DNA from: Bog-113 sp963752695
GTDB lineage: Bacteria; Acidobacteriota; Terriglobia; Bryobacterales; Bryobacteraceae
Length of the DNA stretch: 64,000 nucleotides
Reading direction: 5' to 3'
Assembly (NCBI GenBank): GCA_963752695.1
Contig: CAVVZB010000002.1
Coordinates: forward strand, 310,001-374,000
Positions within the stretch are counted from its first letter, which is position 1. Every line of letters begins with the position of its first letter. The notes beneath the pieces are model-generated. The model had not been told where the DNA came from. It ran no database searches and was given only the letters and a program-made list of their open reading frames with translations. This document shows, in pieces, positions 25,366-33,665 of this stretch. The position numbers were made by a program, and so were the translations under genes.

Positions 25366-25986
25366 TCAGACTCTATTCTGACGCAGTTGCCTGTACAAGG
25401 TTTGTGTCTGAAGGAGCGTTTCCTCTCTGGTTCCGGAGGTATCGATGACGAAGTCCGCCAAGGCTTTCTTTTCAGCAATGGGTAGCTGGCGGCGAAGCCG
25501 GGCGACTATGTCCGCCTCTGGCAGTTGCGGATTACGGGCTCGCGCGCGTTCCATCTGTTGATCTTCGGTACAAGCGGCCACCACGAGGTAGTCGAAACGG
25601 TCGTGCGAGCCGGCCTCGATGAGAATGGCGGCCTCCACAACGGCGATGGCATCCGGTTCGCGCCTCTCGATTTCCGCAAGCTGAAGCTCCTCGCGCCGGC
25701 GCACCGCGGGGTGCACGATGGCATTCAAATCCGCCAGCTTTTCCGGATCGTGGAACACCAATTCGGCCAGACGCTGGCGAGCGATGGTTGGCGGGATCGT
25801 CCCATCCTCGTTGAGAATGCGCTCGCCGAATCGATCGATCACGGCCTGATAAGCTTCTCCACCGGGTGCCAGGACTTCGTGGCCGAGAGTATCCGCCCGG
25901 ATCACGTGACACCCTAGCCGCTCCAACTCGGCCGAGACGAAAGTTTTCCCGCAAGCCAGGCCGCCGGTCAGTCCGACCCGCAACAT
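25366..25986 (-). CDS. coaE: Dephospho-CoA kinase
   Basis: Last step of coenzyme A synthesis: phosphorylates the 3'-OH of dephospho-CoA. 206 residues with the P-loop GLTGGLACGKTFV near residues 5-17, RADTLGHEV, the lid region, and HDRFDYLVVAACTEDQQMERARAR. Part of a three-gene minus-strand operon: its ATG overlaps the folD stop by four bases (ATGA), and the protease start follows its own stop by one base. Confidence 0.95.
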   Translation of the reverse strand: MLRVGLTGGLACGKTFVSAELERLGCHVIRADTLGHEVLAPGGEAYQAVIDRFGERILNEDGTIPPTIARQRLAELVFHDPEKLADLNAIVHPAVRRREELQLAEIERREPDAIAVVEAAILIEAGSHDRFDYLVVAACTEDQQMERARARNPQLPEADIVARLRRQLPIAEKKALADFVIDTSGTREETLLQTQTLYRQLRQNRV

Positions 25987-26900
25987 CAGAGCCGCCGCTC
26001 AGCTGCTTCGACAGTGTTGACCATGAGCATGGCAATTGTGAGCGGGCCCACGCCGCCGGGCACGGGCGTAAAGGCCGCCGCCAAATCGGCCATTGCGGCG
26101 GGATTCACATCGCCTACCAGGGCAGTGCCTTTGGCCGTAAATTTCGCGAGTCGCTCCGAGCCGGCCCCGAATACCCGCGCGGCCTCGGCTGGATTGGTAA
26201 CGCGGTTCATGCCGACGTCGATTACGGTTGCGCCTTGTCGTATATGGTCTCGGGTGATCATTCCTGCGCGACCGATGGCCGCTACTAGAATCTCGGCTTC
26301 CTGGCAAACCTCAACTAGGTTGCGCGTTCGCGAGTGGGCAATGGTCACGGTCGCATTTTCGTGAAGTAACAATAGCGCCATTGGCTTACCTACGATGTCG
26401 CTCCGTCCCACGACCACCGCCCGCTTCCCCGCGATAGAAATTTCATAGCGCCGCAACAGCTCAATGATCCCAGCTGGCGTACACGGACGCGGACCCGGAC
26501 GTCCAGTAGCGAGCGCGCCCACATTACAAGGATGAAAGCCGTCCACATCCTTCGCCGCTGAAACAGCTTCCAACACCCGCGCGGCATTCACTTGCGGCGG
26601 CAACGGCAACTGGATAAGGATTCCGTCGATTTGGTCTCGCGCATTCAGATTGTTGACGATATCGAGGAGTTCTTCGGTGGAAACCGATTCGCCCGGTAAT
26701 ACGGTTTCGCTGAATATACCCAATTCCCGCGCTGTTCGAGTCTTACTGGCTACGTAGACGTGGGATGCCGGGTTCGATCCGGCCAGAATCACTGACAAGC
26801 CTGGCGGCCGTCCCAACCTCTTTGCGACGTGCGCGACACGCGGCTGGCACTCGGCGATAATTTCGTCCCGTACGCGCGCTCCGTCGAGAATCATCCCCAT
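25986..26900 (-). CDS. folD: Bifunctional methylenetetrahydrofolate dehydrogenase / methenyl-THF cyclohydrolase
   Basis: Folate one-carbon interconversion: oxidises 5,10-methylene-THF to methenyl-THF and hydrolyses it to 10-formyl-THF. 304 residues. Catalytic region ASKTRTARELGI with the Lys, QLPLPPQVNAARVLEAV, DVDGFHPCNVG, and the NADP-binding Rossmann motif GRSDIVGKPMALLLLHENATVT. The C-terminal FTPVPGGVGPLTIAMLM is the family signature. First gene of the folD-coaE-htrA operon. Confidence 0.97.
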   Translation of the reverse strand: MGMILDGARVRDEIIAECQPRVAHVAKRLGRPPGLSVILAGSNPASHVYVASKTRTARELGIFSETVLPGESVSTEELLDIVNNLNARDQIDGILIQLPLPPQVNAARVLEAVSAAKDVDGFHPCNVGALATGRPGPRPCTPAGIIELLRRYEISIAGKRAVVVGRSDIVGKPMALLLLHENATVTIAHSRTRNLVEVCQEAEILVAAIGRAGMITRDHIRQGATVIDVGMNRVTNPAEAARVFGAGSERLAKFTAKGTALVGDVNPAAMADLAAAFTPVPGGVGPLTIAMLMVNTVEAAERRL

Positions 26901-26983
26901 CGCCCTAGGTTACTAACGCGCGCCATGCAGATTTTCACGAACCATAACCGTGTCTCGTCCGTATAAGTCGAATAGGTCCCCCT

Positions 26984-28180
26984 ATGGCTAAACGCACCCG
27001 ACGACGATTCCTATGGCTGCTCATTATCCCGCTAGTCGCGGTGGGCGCATTTTTCACAAAGAAGGCATTGGGCCACACTCCCGAAAAGATCGACCCCGAG
27101 AAGTTGGGAAAGATTGAGCGTTCGGATCTTGCCCGCTCCGTTGTTGCTACGGGCAAAATTCAACCGGTCCGCCAAGTGGAGATCAAATCTAAGGCAAGTG
27201 GAATCATTCAAAAGCTGCCGGTGAACTTTGGCGATTTTGTGCACAAAGGTCAAGTAATTTGCGAGCTCGATAAAAACGACCTGGTGCCTCGTCTAACCGA
27301 AGCCAAGGCAGCGCTGGCTGTAATGGACGCCCAGTTGCAAACCGCAAAGGCCGACTATGAGCGTTATAAGATCGACGCCAACGGGCCCGACGTTCCGTTT
27401 CTTAAGAAAGACTTCGATCGCGCACAGAAGCTGCTCGAGAGTAAGCTCATTGCTCAGAATGCGCGCGATGAGGCCGAGAAGAACTATCAGATGGGCGTGA
27501 ATAAGATGAACTCAGCCAAGGTGAATCTTGGTAGCGCTCGCGCCGCGATAGCTAAAGCACAGGCTCAGTACGACGAACAAGCGGCAGTAGTCGCCCGCAC
27601 CGAGGAAGATGTTCGCAATGCGACAATCGTGTCCCCGATTGACGGCGTCGTACTTTCGCGTGACAGCGAAGTAGGGAGCGCGGTTAGTTCTATCCTCGTC
27701 GTCGGCTCCGCCGCATTACCCATCATGATTCTGGGTGATCTCGATGAGGTCTATGTGAAGGGCAAGGTAGATGAAAGTGACATCGGCAAAGTTTATTTGG
27801 GACAACCCGCCCGCATTACGGTGGAATCGTTCAAGGATCAGAAATTCGCCGGTCGAGTGACTAAGATCTCGCCCATGGGAACCGAGAAGGATAACGTAAC
27901 AACCTTCGAGGTGCGCGTTTCTATTTCAAACGAGAGCCATAAGCTGCGCGCGTTGATGACTGCCAATGCCGAAATCATCCTCGAAGAGCATAAGAAGGTT
28001 CTAACTATCCCCGAGGGTGCCGTTCTTTACGCCAAAGACAAATCAACCGAAGCTGAGATCCCGGACCCGAACAACGAGAAGGGACGCCGTAGAGTCAAGT
28101 TCACCGCCGGAATCAGCAACGGCGCGCGGACAGAAGTCCTGAAGGGTCTAAATGACGGCCAGCAAGTGATTTTGCAGTAA
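26984..28180 (+). CDS. Periplasmic adaptor (MacA/HlyD family) of an ABC export system
   Basis: 398 residues. An N-terminal span (FLWLLIIPLVAVGAFF, about 8-24) anchors it in the inner membrane. Then come a lipoyl-like half-domain (VEIKSKASGIIQKLPVNFGDFVHKGQVICELD), an extended helical hairpin at about 100-205 rich in Ala, Lys and Glu, the second lipoyl half (ATIVSPIDGVVLSRDSEVGSAV) and a beta-barrel domain. This is the layout of MacA-type proteins linking an inner-membrane permease to a TolC-like exit duct. Overlaps the next permease by one base (TAATG). Confidence 0.92.
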   Translation: MAKRTRRRFLWLLIIPLVAVGAFFTKKALGHTPEKIDPEKLGKIERSDLARSVVATGKIQPVRQVEIKSKASGIIQKLPVNFGDFVHKGQVICELDKNDLVPRLTEAKAALAVMDAQLQTAKADYERYKIDANGPDVPFLKKDFDRAQKLLESKLIAQNARDEAEKNYQMGVNKMNSAKVNLGSARAAIAKAQAQYDEQAAVVARTEEDVRNATIVSPIDGVVLSRDSEVGSAVSSILVVGSAALPIMILGDLDEVYVKGKVDESDIGKVYLGQPARITVESFKDQKFAGRVTKISPMGTEKDNVTTFEVRVSISNESHKLRALMTANAEIILEEHKKVLTIPEGAVLYAKDKSTEAEIPDPNNEKGRRRVKFTAGISNGARTEVLKGLNDGQQVILQ

Positions 28181-29439
28181 TGACCTACATCAAAGAACTT
28201 TTCGGGCAGGTATTCGGCAGTCTGTTGCGGAACAAGCTGCGAAGTTTTCTCACCATGGCTGGAATTGCATGGGGAATCGCATCCATCGTGATTATCGTCG
28301 CTATGGGTGACGGGTTCAAGGAAGGCCAGCACAACGACATGAAAAGCCTTGGCGAGAATATCGTGATTCTGTTTGGCGGGCGCACGGAGAAGCAAGCTGG
28401 AGGAGAGCGCGCCGGTCAGCGCGTTCGCCTGACTTACGGCGACGTCGAATCCATCCGCCGCGATTGCTGGATGGTCGATCTAGTAGTAGGTGAAATCGAA
28501 AGTCCTAATCGGGGAACAAGTTCTTTTAACAGCGGGTCATTTGACACGGACGGCGTCGAGCCGGATTTCAATCAGCTCCGGTCCGTTCCTCTGGCGTCCG
28601 GCCGGTGGTTTTCTAAAGAGGATGACAAAGAGGCCCGCCGGGTAGCCGTAATTGGCAAGAAGGTGCGCAAGCAGTTATTCGGAACCCGGGCCACCGTGCT
28701 GGGCGAGCATATTGCGATCAAGAGTTTGCCTTTTGAAGTGATCGGGATCATCGCAGACAAGAATCAAAGCTCCAGCTACGGCAGTCCCGATGAGGAAAAG
28801 ATCTTCATCCCCTATCAGACCGCCGTGCGCGACATTCCGCCGAAAGAGTCCTACTACTTCAGCGGATTGCTCGACGATATCATTTACAAACCACATTCGC
28901 TTACTCAGTTTGAAGAAGCCCGCAAACAAGTAGTGCGAGTGCTGGCCCGCAACCACCACTTCCAAACGGATGACAAAGCGGCCCTGAATGTGTGGGACAC
29001 GGTGGAGAACGCCAAGGAAGTTGACTCTATCTTTGAGTCCATGACTGTGTTTCTCGCCATCATCGGGCTGGTTACTTTGAGCCTCGGAGGTGTAGGCGTG
29101 ATGAATATCATGCTAGTTACGGTTAGTGAGCGTACCCGGGAAATCGGATTACGGAAGGCGCTCGGAGCTACGCGCCACCGGATACTTGTCGACTTCTTGA
29201 CCGAGGGTTGCGTGCTCGCTTTCGTCAGCGGCATCGTCGGATGGGCCATTGCGTTCGGCCTTTCCGCCCTATTAAAACTCCGGAAGATGCCCGACACTTT
29301 TCCGGGGCTCCCAGTTAGTATGACAACGACGCTGCTCACGTTCGTGGCGCTTACAGTAATCGCGATCTTGTCGGCGCTTCTTCCCGCATGGCGCGCTGCC
29401 TCGCTCACACCGGTTGAAGCTTTGAGGTATGAGCGTTGA
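28180..29439 (+). CDS. MacB-type ABC permease without ATPase domain (1)
   Basis: 419 residues with an N-terminal membrane span (about 20-42), a MacB-type periplasmic domain, and a C-terminal FtsX-like module with three spans (about 285-310, 340-365 and 385-405). Conserved stretch LVTVSERTREIGLRKALGATR at about 310-330. Real MacB fuses an ATPase at the N-terminus; here there is none. ATG start shares one base with the macA-like stop; the next permease starts with TTG overlapping the TGA (TTGA). Confidence 0.92.
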   Translation: MTYIKELFGQVFGSLLRNKLRSFLTMAGIAWGIASIVIIVAMGDGFKEGQHNDMKSLGENIVILFGGRTEKQAGGERAGQRVRLTYGDVESIRRDCWMVDLVVGEIESPNRGTSSFNSGSFDTDGVEPDFNQLRSVPLASGRWFSKEDDKEARRVAVIGKKVRKQLFGTRATVLGEHIAIKSLPFEVIGIIADKNQSSSYGSPDEEKIFIPYQTAVRDIPPKESYYFSGLLDDIIYKPHSLTQFEEARKQVVRVLARNHHFQTDDKAALNVWDTVENAKEVDSIFESMTVFLAIIGLVTLSLGGVGVMNIMLVTVSERTREIGLRKALGATRHRILVDFLTEGCVLAFVSGIVGWAIAFGLSALLKLRKMPDTFPGLPVSMTTTLLTFVALTVIAILSALLPAWRAASLTPVEALRYER

Positions 29440-30698
29440 GAGTTCGCTCGATTGGCGCCGAAGCCTGGAACGCGCTGCTATTTAATCGCCAACGCTCCAT
29501 TCTGACGATGATCAGTCTGGCCTGGGGCGTGGTTTGTTTCGTGGTTCTGTACTCCTATGGTGAGGGCTTCAATCACGCGCTCAGTTCCTCGTTCAAGGCG
29601 GTGGGCCAGGATCTCATCCTTATGTTTGGAGGGCAGACATCGGCACAAGCGGGCGGGGAACGGTCCGGTCGCGTTATCCGCCTGGAGCGCGAAGATGTGT
29701 ATGCGATCCGCGATGCCGTTCCCATGGTCGCGGCTATTTCCCCTGAAGTCCTCATGCGGCGCACCACGGTGACACGCGACTACCGCAACCAAAACATGAC
29801 TATTCGCGGCGTCACTCCTGTGGATTATCAGAAGGTCCGCAACATGACCATGAATACCGGGCGCTGGCTCTCGACCGAGGACGACTTACAGAAAGACCGC
29901 GTTGCCGTCATGGGCGCCAAGGCCGCGGAGAAGTTATTTGGAGAGATTCCGCCGGAGAACGAAAAGATCACCATCAATGGCATGCAGTTTGTTGTGGCGG
30001 GCGTTCTCAAAACGAAGATTCAGATCTCCAACTACAACACGCCGGATAACGAGTGCATTTTCATTCCATACGAAACGATGTCGTTGTTGCACGACGTCAA
30101 GTATCCCGAAGATATCGTCTGGACGCCTGCTAATCCGCTTTTTCGGGAACAGGCCATGAAGCAGGTGAGGGCTACGCTCGGGCGCATTCACAACTTCTCA
30201 CCTAACGACGATCGCGCGATTGAGATGATCGCCTTCAATGAGTTCATGAAGCAGATTGATTCGATGTCGCTCGCCCTGCGTGTATTGCTTGGACTGATCG
30301 GCACGTTAACGCTGGCGATTGGCGGGATCGGTCTCGCCAATATCATGCTCGTATCGGTAACCCAGCGAACGCGCGAGATCGGCATAATCAAGAGCCTTGG
30401 AGCTACGCGCCGTTCCATTCTCTTTCAGTTTCTGATGGAAGCCATGGCCATTGTCACGGCAGGGGGGATCCTTGGGGTGGCGCTCGGATTCGTTATCTCC
30501 GTCGGGGTGGGAACACTTCCTCTACTTGGGCCGTTATTCAAAGACACTAGCGGGTCAGGGGATATTCACCTCTCCGTATCCCGCTTTGCCGTCCTGACTT
30601 CGACCATCATGCTGGAGTTAGTGGGCTTGATCTCCGGATTGCTGCCGGCCATCCGCGCCTCGCGGTTGGACCCCATCGAGGCGCTGCGTTACGAGTAG
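29436..30698 (+). CDS. MacB-type ABC permease without ATPase domain (2)
   Basis: 420 residues, a paralogue of the preceding permease with the same architecture: N-terminal span, periplasmic domain containing the MFGGQTSAQAGGERSGR stretch that mirrors LFGGRTEKQAGGERAGQ in gene 1, then an FtsX module with LVSVTQRTREIGIIKSLGATRRS. Start is TTG at 29436, overlapping the previous stop. Probably forms a heterodimeric permease with gene 1. No ATPase is encoded before enolase (minus strand) or upstream of the adaptor gene. Confidence 0.92.
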   Translation: MRVRSIGAEAWNALLFNRQRSILTMISLAWGVVCFVVLYSYGEGFNHALSSSFKAVGQDLILMFGGQTSAQAGGERSGRVIRLEREDVYAIRDAVPMVAAISPEVLMRRTTVTRDYRNQNMTIRGVTPVDYQKVRNMTMNTGRWLSTEDDLQKDRVAVMGAKAAEKLFGEIPPENEKITINGMQFVVAGVLKTKIQISNYNTPDNECIFIPYETMSLLHDVKYPEDIVWTPANPLFREQAMKQVRATLGRIHNFSPNDDRAIEMIAFNEFMKQIDSMSLALRVLLGLIGTLTLAIGGIGLANIMLVSVTQRTREIGIIKSLGATRRSILFQFLMEAMAIVTAGGILGVALGFVISVGVGTLPLLGPLFKDTSGSGDIHLSVSRFAVLTSTIMLELVGLISGLLPAIRASRLDPIEALRYE

Positions 30699-30722
30699 TT
30701 CGCGTTGCTGGTAAAACGCTGG

Positions 30723-32006
30723 TTACTGCTTGAAGGCCTTACGCCCTGCATACTTGGCTGCGGTGCCCAGCTTCTCTTCAATGCGGAGTAGTTGGTTGTA
30801 CTTGGCGATCCGGTCGGTTCGGCTGGCGGACCCGGTCTTGATCTGGCCGCAATTTGTCGCGACGGCTAAGTCAGCGATGAACGGGTCTTCCGTCTCCCCC
30901 GAACGATGCGAAGCGATGGACGTGTATCCGGCATTGGCTGCCATTTGCATGGACTCCAAGGTTTCGGTTAGTGTTCCAATCTGATTCACCTTTATTAAGA
31001 TGGAATTCCCGATTCCCCGATCAATCCCCATCTGCAGCCGCTTGGTATTAGTTACAAACAGATCGTCCCCAACCAGTTGGACTGTCTTGCCGAGCGCCTC
31101 GGTCAGCATCTTCCAGCCTTCCCAGTCGTCTTCGGCCATGCCGTCTTCAATGGAGATGATGGCCGGATACTGGCGTTTGAGATCGACCCAATACTGAACC
31201 ATCTGCTCGCTGGTCCGCTCGCTTTTGTCGGACTTCTTAAAAATATATTTGCCGTTGGAATAGAACTCGCTGGAAGCCGGATCGAGAGTGATTCCAATCT
31301 GCTCACCCGCTTTATATCCGGCTTGCTCGATCGCTTCATGAACGAGCACCAGCGCCTCTTCGTTGGACTTGAGGTTCGGCGCAAATCCGCCTTCGTCGCC
31401 AACCGAAGTCGAATAGCCGCGCTTTTTCAGAACGCCTTTTAGGGTATGAAAGACCTCGACTCCCCAGCGCAATGCTTCCGAAAACTTCGGAGCGCCATAA
31501 GGCGCGATCATAAATTCCTGCAGATCGACCGAAGAGTCCGCGTGCGCGCCTCCGTTGATGATATTCATCATGGGAACGGGCAACACGCCGGCCCCGACGC
31601 CACCCAGATAGCGATACAACGGAGTACGCTCCGATGCCGCCGCCGCTCGCGCCAGTGCAAGCGAAACTGCCAGAATGGCGTTCGCGCCAATTCGACCTTT
31701 ATTCGGCGTCCCGTCCAGTTCGATCATCATGTGGTCGAGCTTGGATTGTTGCGACGCTTCATGCCCTTTTAGCTTGTCCGCAATCTCGCCATTGATGTAG
31801 CCGACCGCCTTCAGTGTGCCCTTGCCGAGGTAGCGGGCTTTGTCGCCATCGCGTAGCTCGACCGCTTCGTGCTCGCCCGTTGACGCTCCCGACGGAACCG
31901 CGGCTCGGCCCATGGAGCCGTCCGATAGATAAACGTCAGCTTCTACCGTAGGATTGCCGCGCGAATCGAGGATCTCAGTCCCCTGAACGGAAAGGATGGA
32001 TGCCAA
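30723..32006 (-). CDS. eno: Enolase
   Basis: Glycolytic enzyme converting 2-phosphoglycerate to phosphoenolpyruvate. 427 residues: opening LSVQGTEILDSRGNPTVEADV, SGASTGEHEAVELRDGD, catalytic lid residues, metal ligands in SIEDGMAEDDWEGW and GDDLFVTNTKRL, and SHRSGETEDPFIADLAVA. The start is TTG at 32006 with AGGAG 12 bases upstream; no ATG fits the family start MASILSVQG. Convergent with the second permease, 24 bp away. Confidence 0.97.
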   Translation of the reverse strand: MASILSVQGTEILDSRGNPTVEADVYLSDGSMGRAAVPSGASTGEHEAVELRDGDKARYLGKGTLKAVGYINGEIADKLKGHEASQQSKLDHMMIELDGTPNKGRIGANAILAVSLALARAAAASERTPLYRYLGGVGAGVLPVPMMNIINGGAHADSSVDLQEFMIAPYGAPKFSEALRWGVEVFHTLKGVLKKRGYSTSVGDEGGFAPNLKSNEEALVLVHEAIEQAGYKAGEQIGITLDPASSEFYSNGKYIFKKSDKSERTSEQMVQYWVDLKRQYPAIISIEDGMAEDDWEGWKMLTEALGKTVQLVGDDLFVTNTKRLQMGIDRGIGNSILIKVNQIGTLTETLESMQMAANAGYTSIASHRSGETEDPFIADLAVATNCGQIKTGSASRTDRIAKYNQLLRIEEKLGTAAKYAGRKAFKQ

Positions 32007-32100
32007 AGTGTTTCGAATCTCCTAAAGAATTTGGATGAGCCTTCAGTGTACAGCGGCCGCTCATCCGCCTCCTCAGAAGACGGGTTTCCAACCGCCGCCT

Positions 32101-32388
32101 CTACAACTGGACAGGGGTATGGACCGATGCGCGTTCGGGAGCCGGCTTACGCTCCACCACAATCGTGAAACGGCCTACCAATGCTGCAATTGCGCCCACG
32201 GCGGCTAGCACCGGTGCTGCTAGCGCGCCCACCAGGGCCATGGTAACCGGAATTTCGATGTACGTGTGCCCGTGCTCATCCTTGATGATGATCCGTTCCA
32301 CATTCCCTTCGTGAATCAGCCCTTTGACGCGCTCCACCAGGTTCGCGCCAGCTACCTGAATGGTTTCGACAAGCTCATGAATGCCCAT
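32101..32388 (-). CDS. DUF4342 family protein
   Basis: 95 residues: an N-terminal amphipathic part (ELVETIQVAGANLVERVKGLIHEGNVERIIIKDEHG), then a hydrophobic Ala/Val/Gly-rich stretch (IPVTMALVGALAAPVLAAVGAIAAL) and a short basic tail. This matches the DUF4342 layout, a family of small proteins of unknown function. It lies 95 bp upstream of the enolase start on the same strand and 48 bp downstream of the amidohydrolase stop. Confidence 0.75.
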   Translation of the reverse strand: MGIHELVETIQVAGANLVERVKGLIHEGNVERIIIKDEHGHTYIEIPVTMALVGALAAPVLAAVGAIAALVGRFTIVVERKPAPERASVHTPVQL

Positions 32389-32436
32389 GATTTCGGTTCT
32401 CCTGCTGATCTCATACGCGACAGGCCGGCGGAAAGT

Positions 32437-33603
32437 TCACGCCAGGCCGAGCAGCTTGCGAGCGTTGGTCCGGTAGATCTTCCGTAAGATTGAATCGGGC
32501 AACTCGAGCCCATAGATTTCCCAGCGGCCTTGCGGCGGCGTCTTGGCTGGGGCGTAATCGAAATACTCGTCCGCTGTCTCCAGAAAGCGATAGTAGATCT
32601 CGTACAACTCGTCTCCAAAGAGCTGCTGCGGAAATTCATCGCCGTGCGGAACAGCGTCGGTCCCAAAGACGATTCGATCCTGATAGCGCTCGAAAAATGC
32701 GCGGCTCCGGCGCGGTTGCCGTCCCAACTCCCCGATGCGCGCGGCGATGTCCACATACATGTTCGGGTGCCGGTCGAGCGATGCCGACACGCTATCCAGA
32801 TCCTCGGCGAAGTTGCCCACGTGCAAGGCCACGAACTTGGTCCTCGGATGGCGCGCAAATACCCGGTCGCGGGCTTCCAGCAACTGCGCGTTGGACGGGA
32901 ACTCCGGCCCGTGAAACGACCAGTCGGGATGATTGTTCAGCTCTTCCCAGCGCTCGTTGTAACGATCCGTTGCGTCAAAGAACGCGAGCGGGTCGGACAC
33001 ATGTATGGCCACGGGCATGTTGAGTTGGCCGCACATGTCCCACATTGGGTCGAAGCGCGGGTCGTCCACTTTCACGAGCGTCCCGGATGTGATCTGCTCG
33101 CGCAGATAGAGCCCGAGCGTTTTGAGAATCTTCAGCCCGCGCGCGCCGTCGTCATGCGCCTGCCGAATCGCTTCGGCTTGTAGCTTCGGGTAATTGGCGG
33201 CCTGAAAATTCTCATAGGATGGCTCCGTGAAGGACACGAACCGTCCTGGATGCGCTTTGTCGAACCGGAGCACGCTTTCGCGCAACCCTGCGCCATAACC
33301 ACCCGTGAGATTCACCAGAAGCTCGATGTTACGGCGGTCCATGACTTCCAGGAGCTCTTCGGGCTTGGCCAGAAACTGCCGTTCCGCCTGCAGTTGTATG
33401 CCGTGCTCCGCCTTTACCGACCACGCCAGATGCGTATGGAAATCGATTGCCGGAAAGCGCGCCCGCTCAACGCGCGTCCGCTTAACGTGAAGCTGGCTAC
33501 GGGGCTGGTAATCCGGAAGATCGAGCGGCTGCTTTTGAGCGATCGCATTTCGTGCGGCAGCGGCTGCCAGTATTCCGAGCCAGCGGCGGCGGTTGATAGG
33601 CAT
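32437..33603 (-). CDS. Secreted amidohydrolase-family (TIM-barrel) protein
   Basis: 388 residues. The N-terminus INRRRWLGILAAAAARNAIA has an Arg-rich stretch and a hydrophobic segment with Tat-like character. The amidohydrolase-2 fold is indicated by the metal motif IDFHTHLAW and later conserved segments KFVALHVGNFAEDLDSV and RIVFGTDAVPHGDEF, with the distal Asp. The substrate is unknown; related proteins include aminocarboxymuconate-type decarboxylases and hydrolases. It sits divergent from the SSS symporter gene, which lies beside a GH20 hexosaminidase, so a role with amino sugars is possible but not shown. Confidence 0.82.
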   Translation of the reverse strand: MPINRRRWLGILAAAAARNAIAQKQPLDLPDYQPRSQLHVKRTRVERARFPAIDFHTHLAWSVKAEHGIQLQAERQFLAKPEELLEVMDRRNIELLVNLTGGYGAGLRESVLRFDKAHPGRFVSFTEPSYENFQAANYPKLQAEAIRQAHDDGARGLKILKTLGLYLREQITSGTLVKVDDPRFDPMWDMCGQLNMPVAIHVSDPLAFFDATDRYNERWEELNNHPDWSFHGPEFPSNAQLLEARDRVFARHPRTKFVALHVGNFAEDLDSVSASLDRHPNMYVDIAARIGELGRQPRRSRAFFERYQDRIVFGTDAVPHGDEFPQQLFGDELYEIYYRFLETADEYFDYAPAKTPPQGRWEIYGLELPDSILRKIYRTNARKLLGLA

Positions 33604-33665
33604 TTCCAGAAATGTTACATCACGATGGTAGAATCCATGTTCCCCGCTGGAATGAGGCCTGACTC

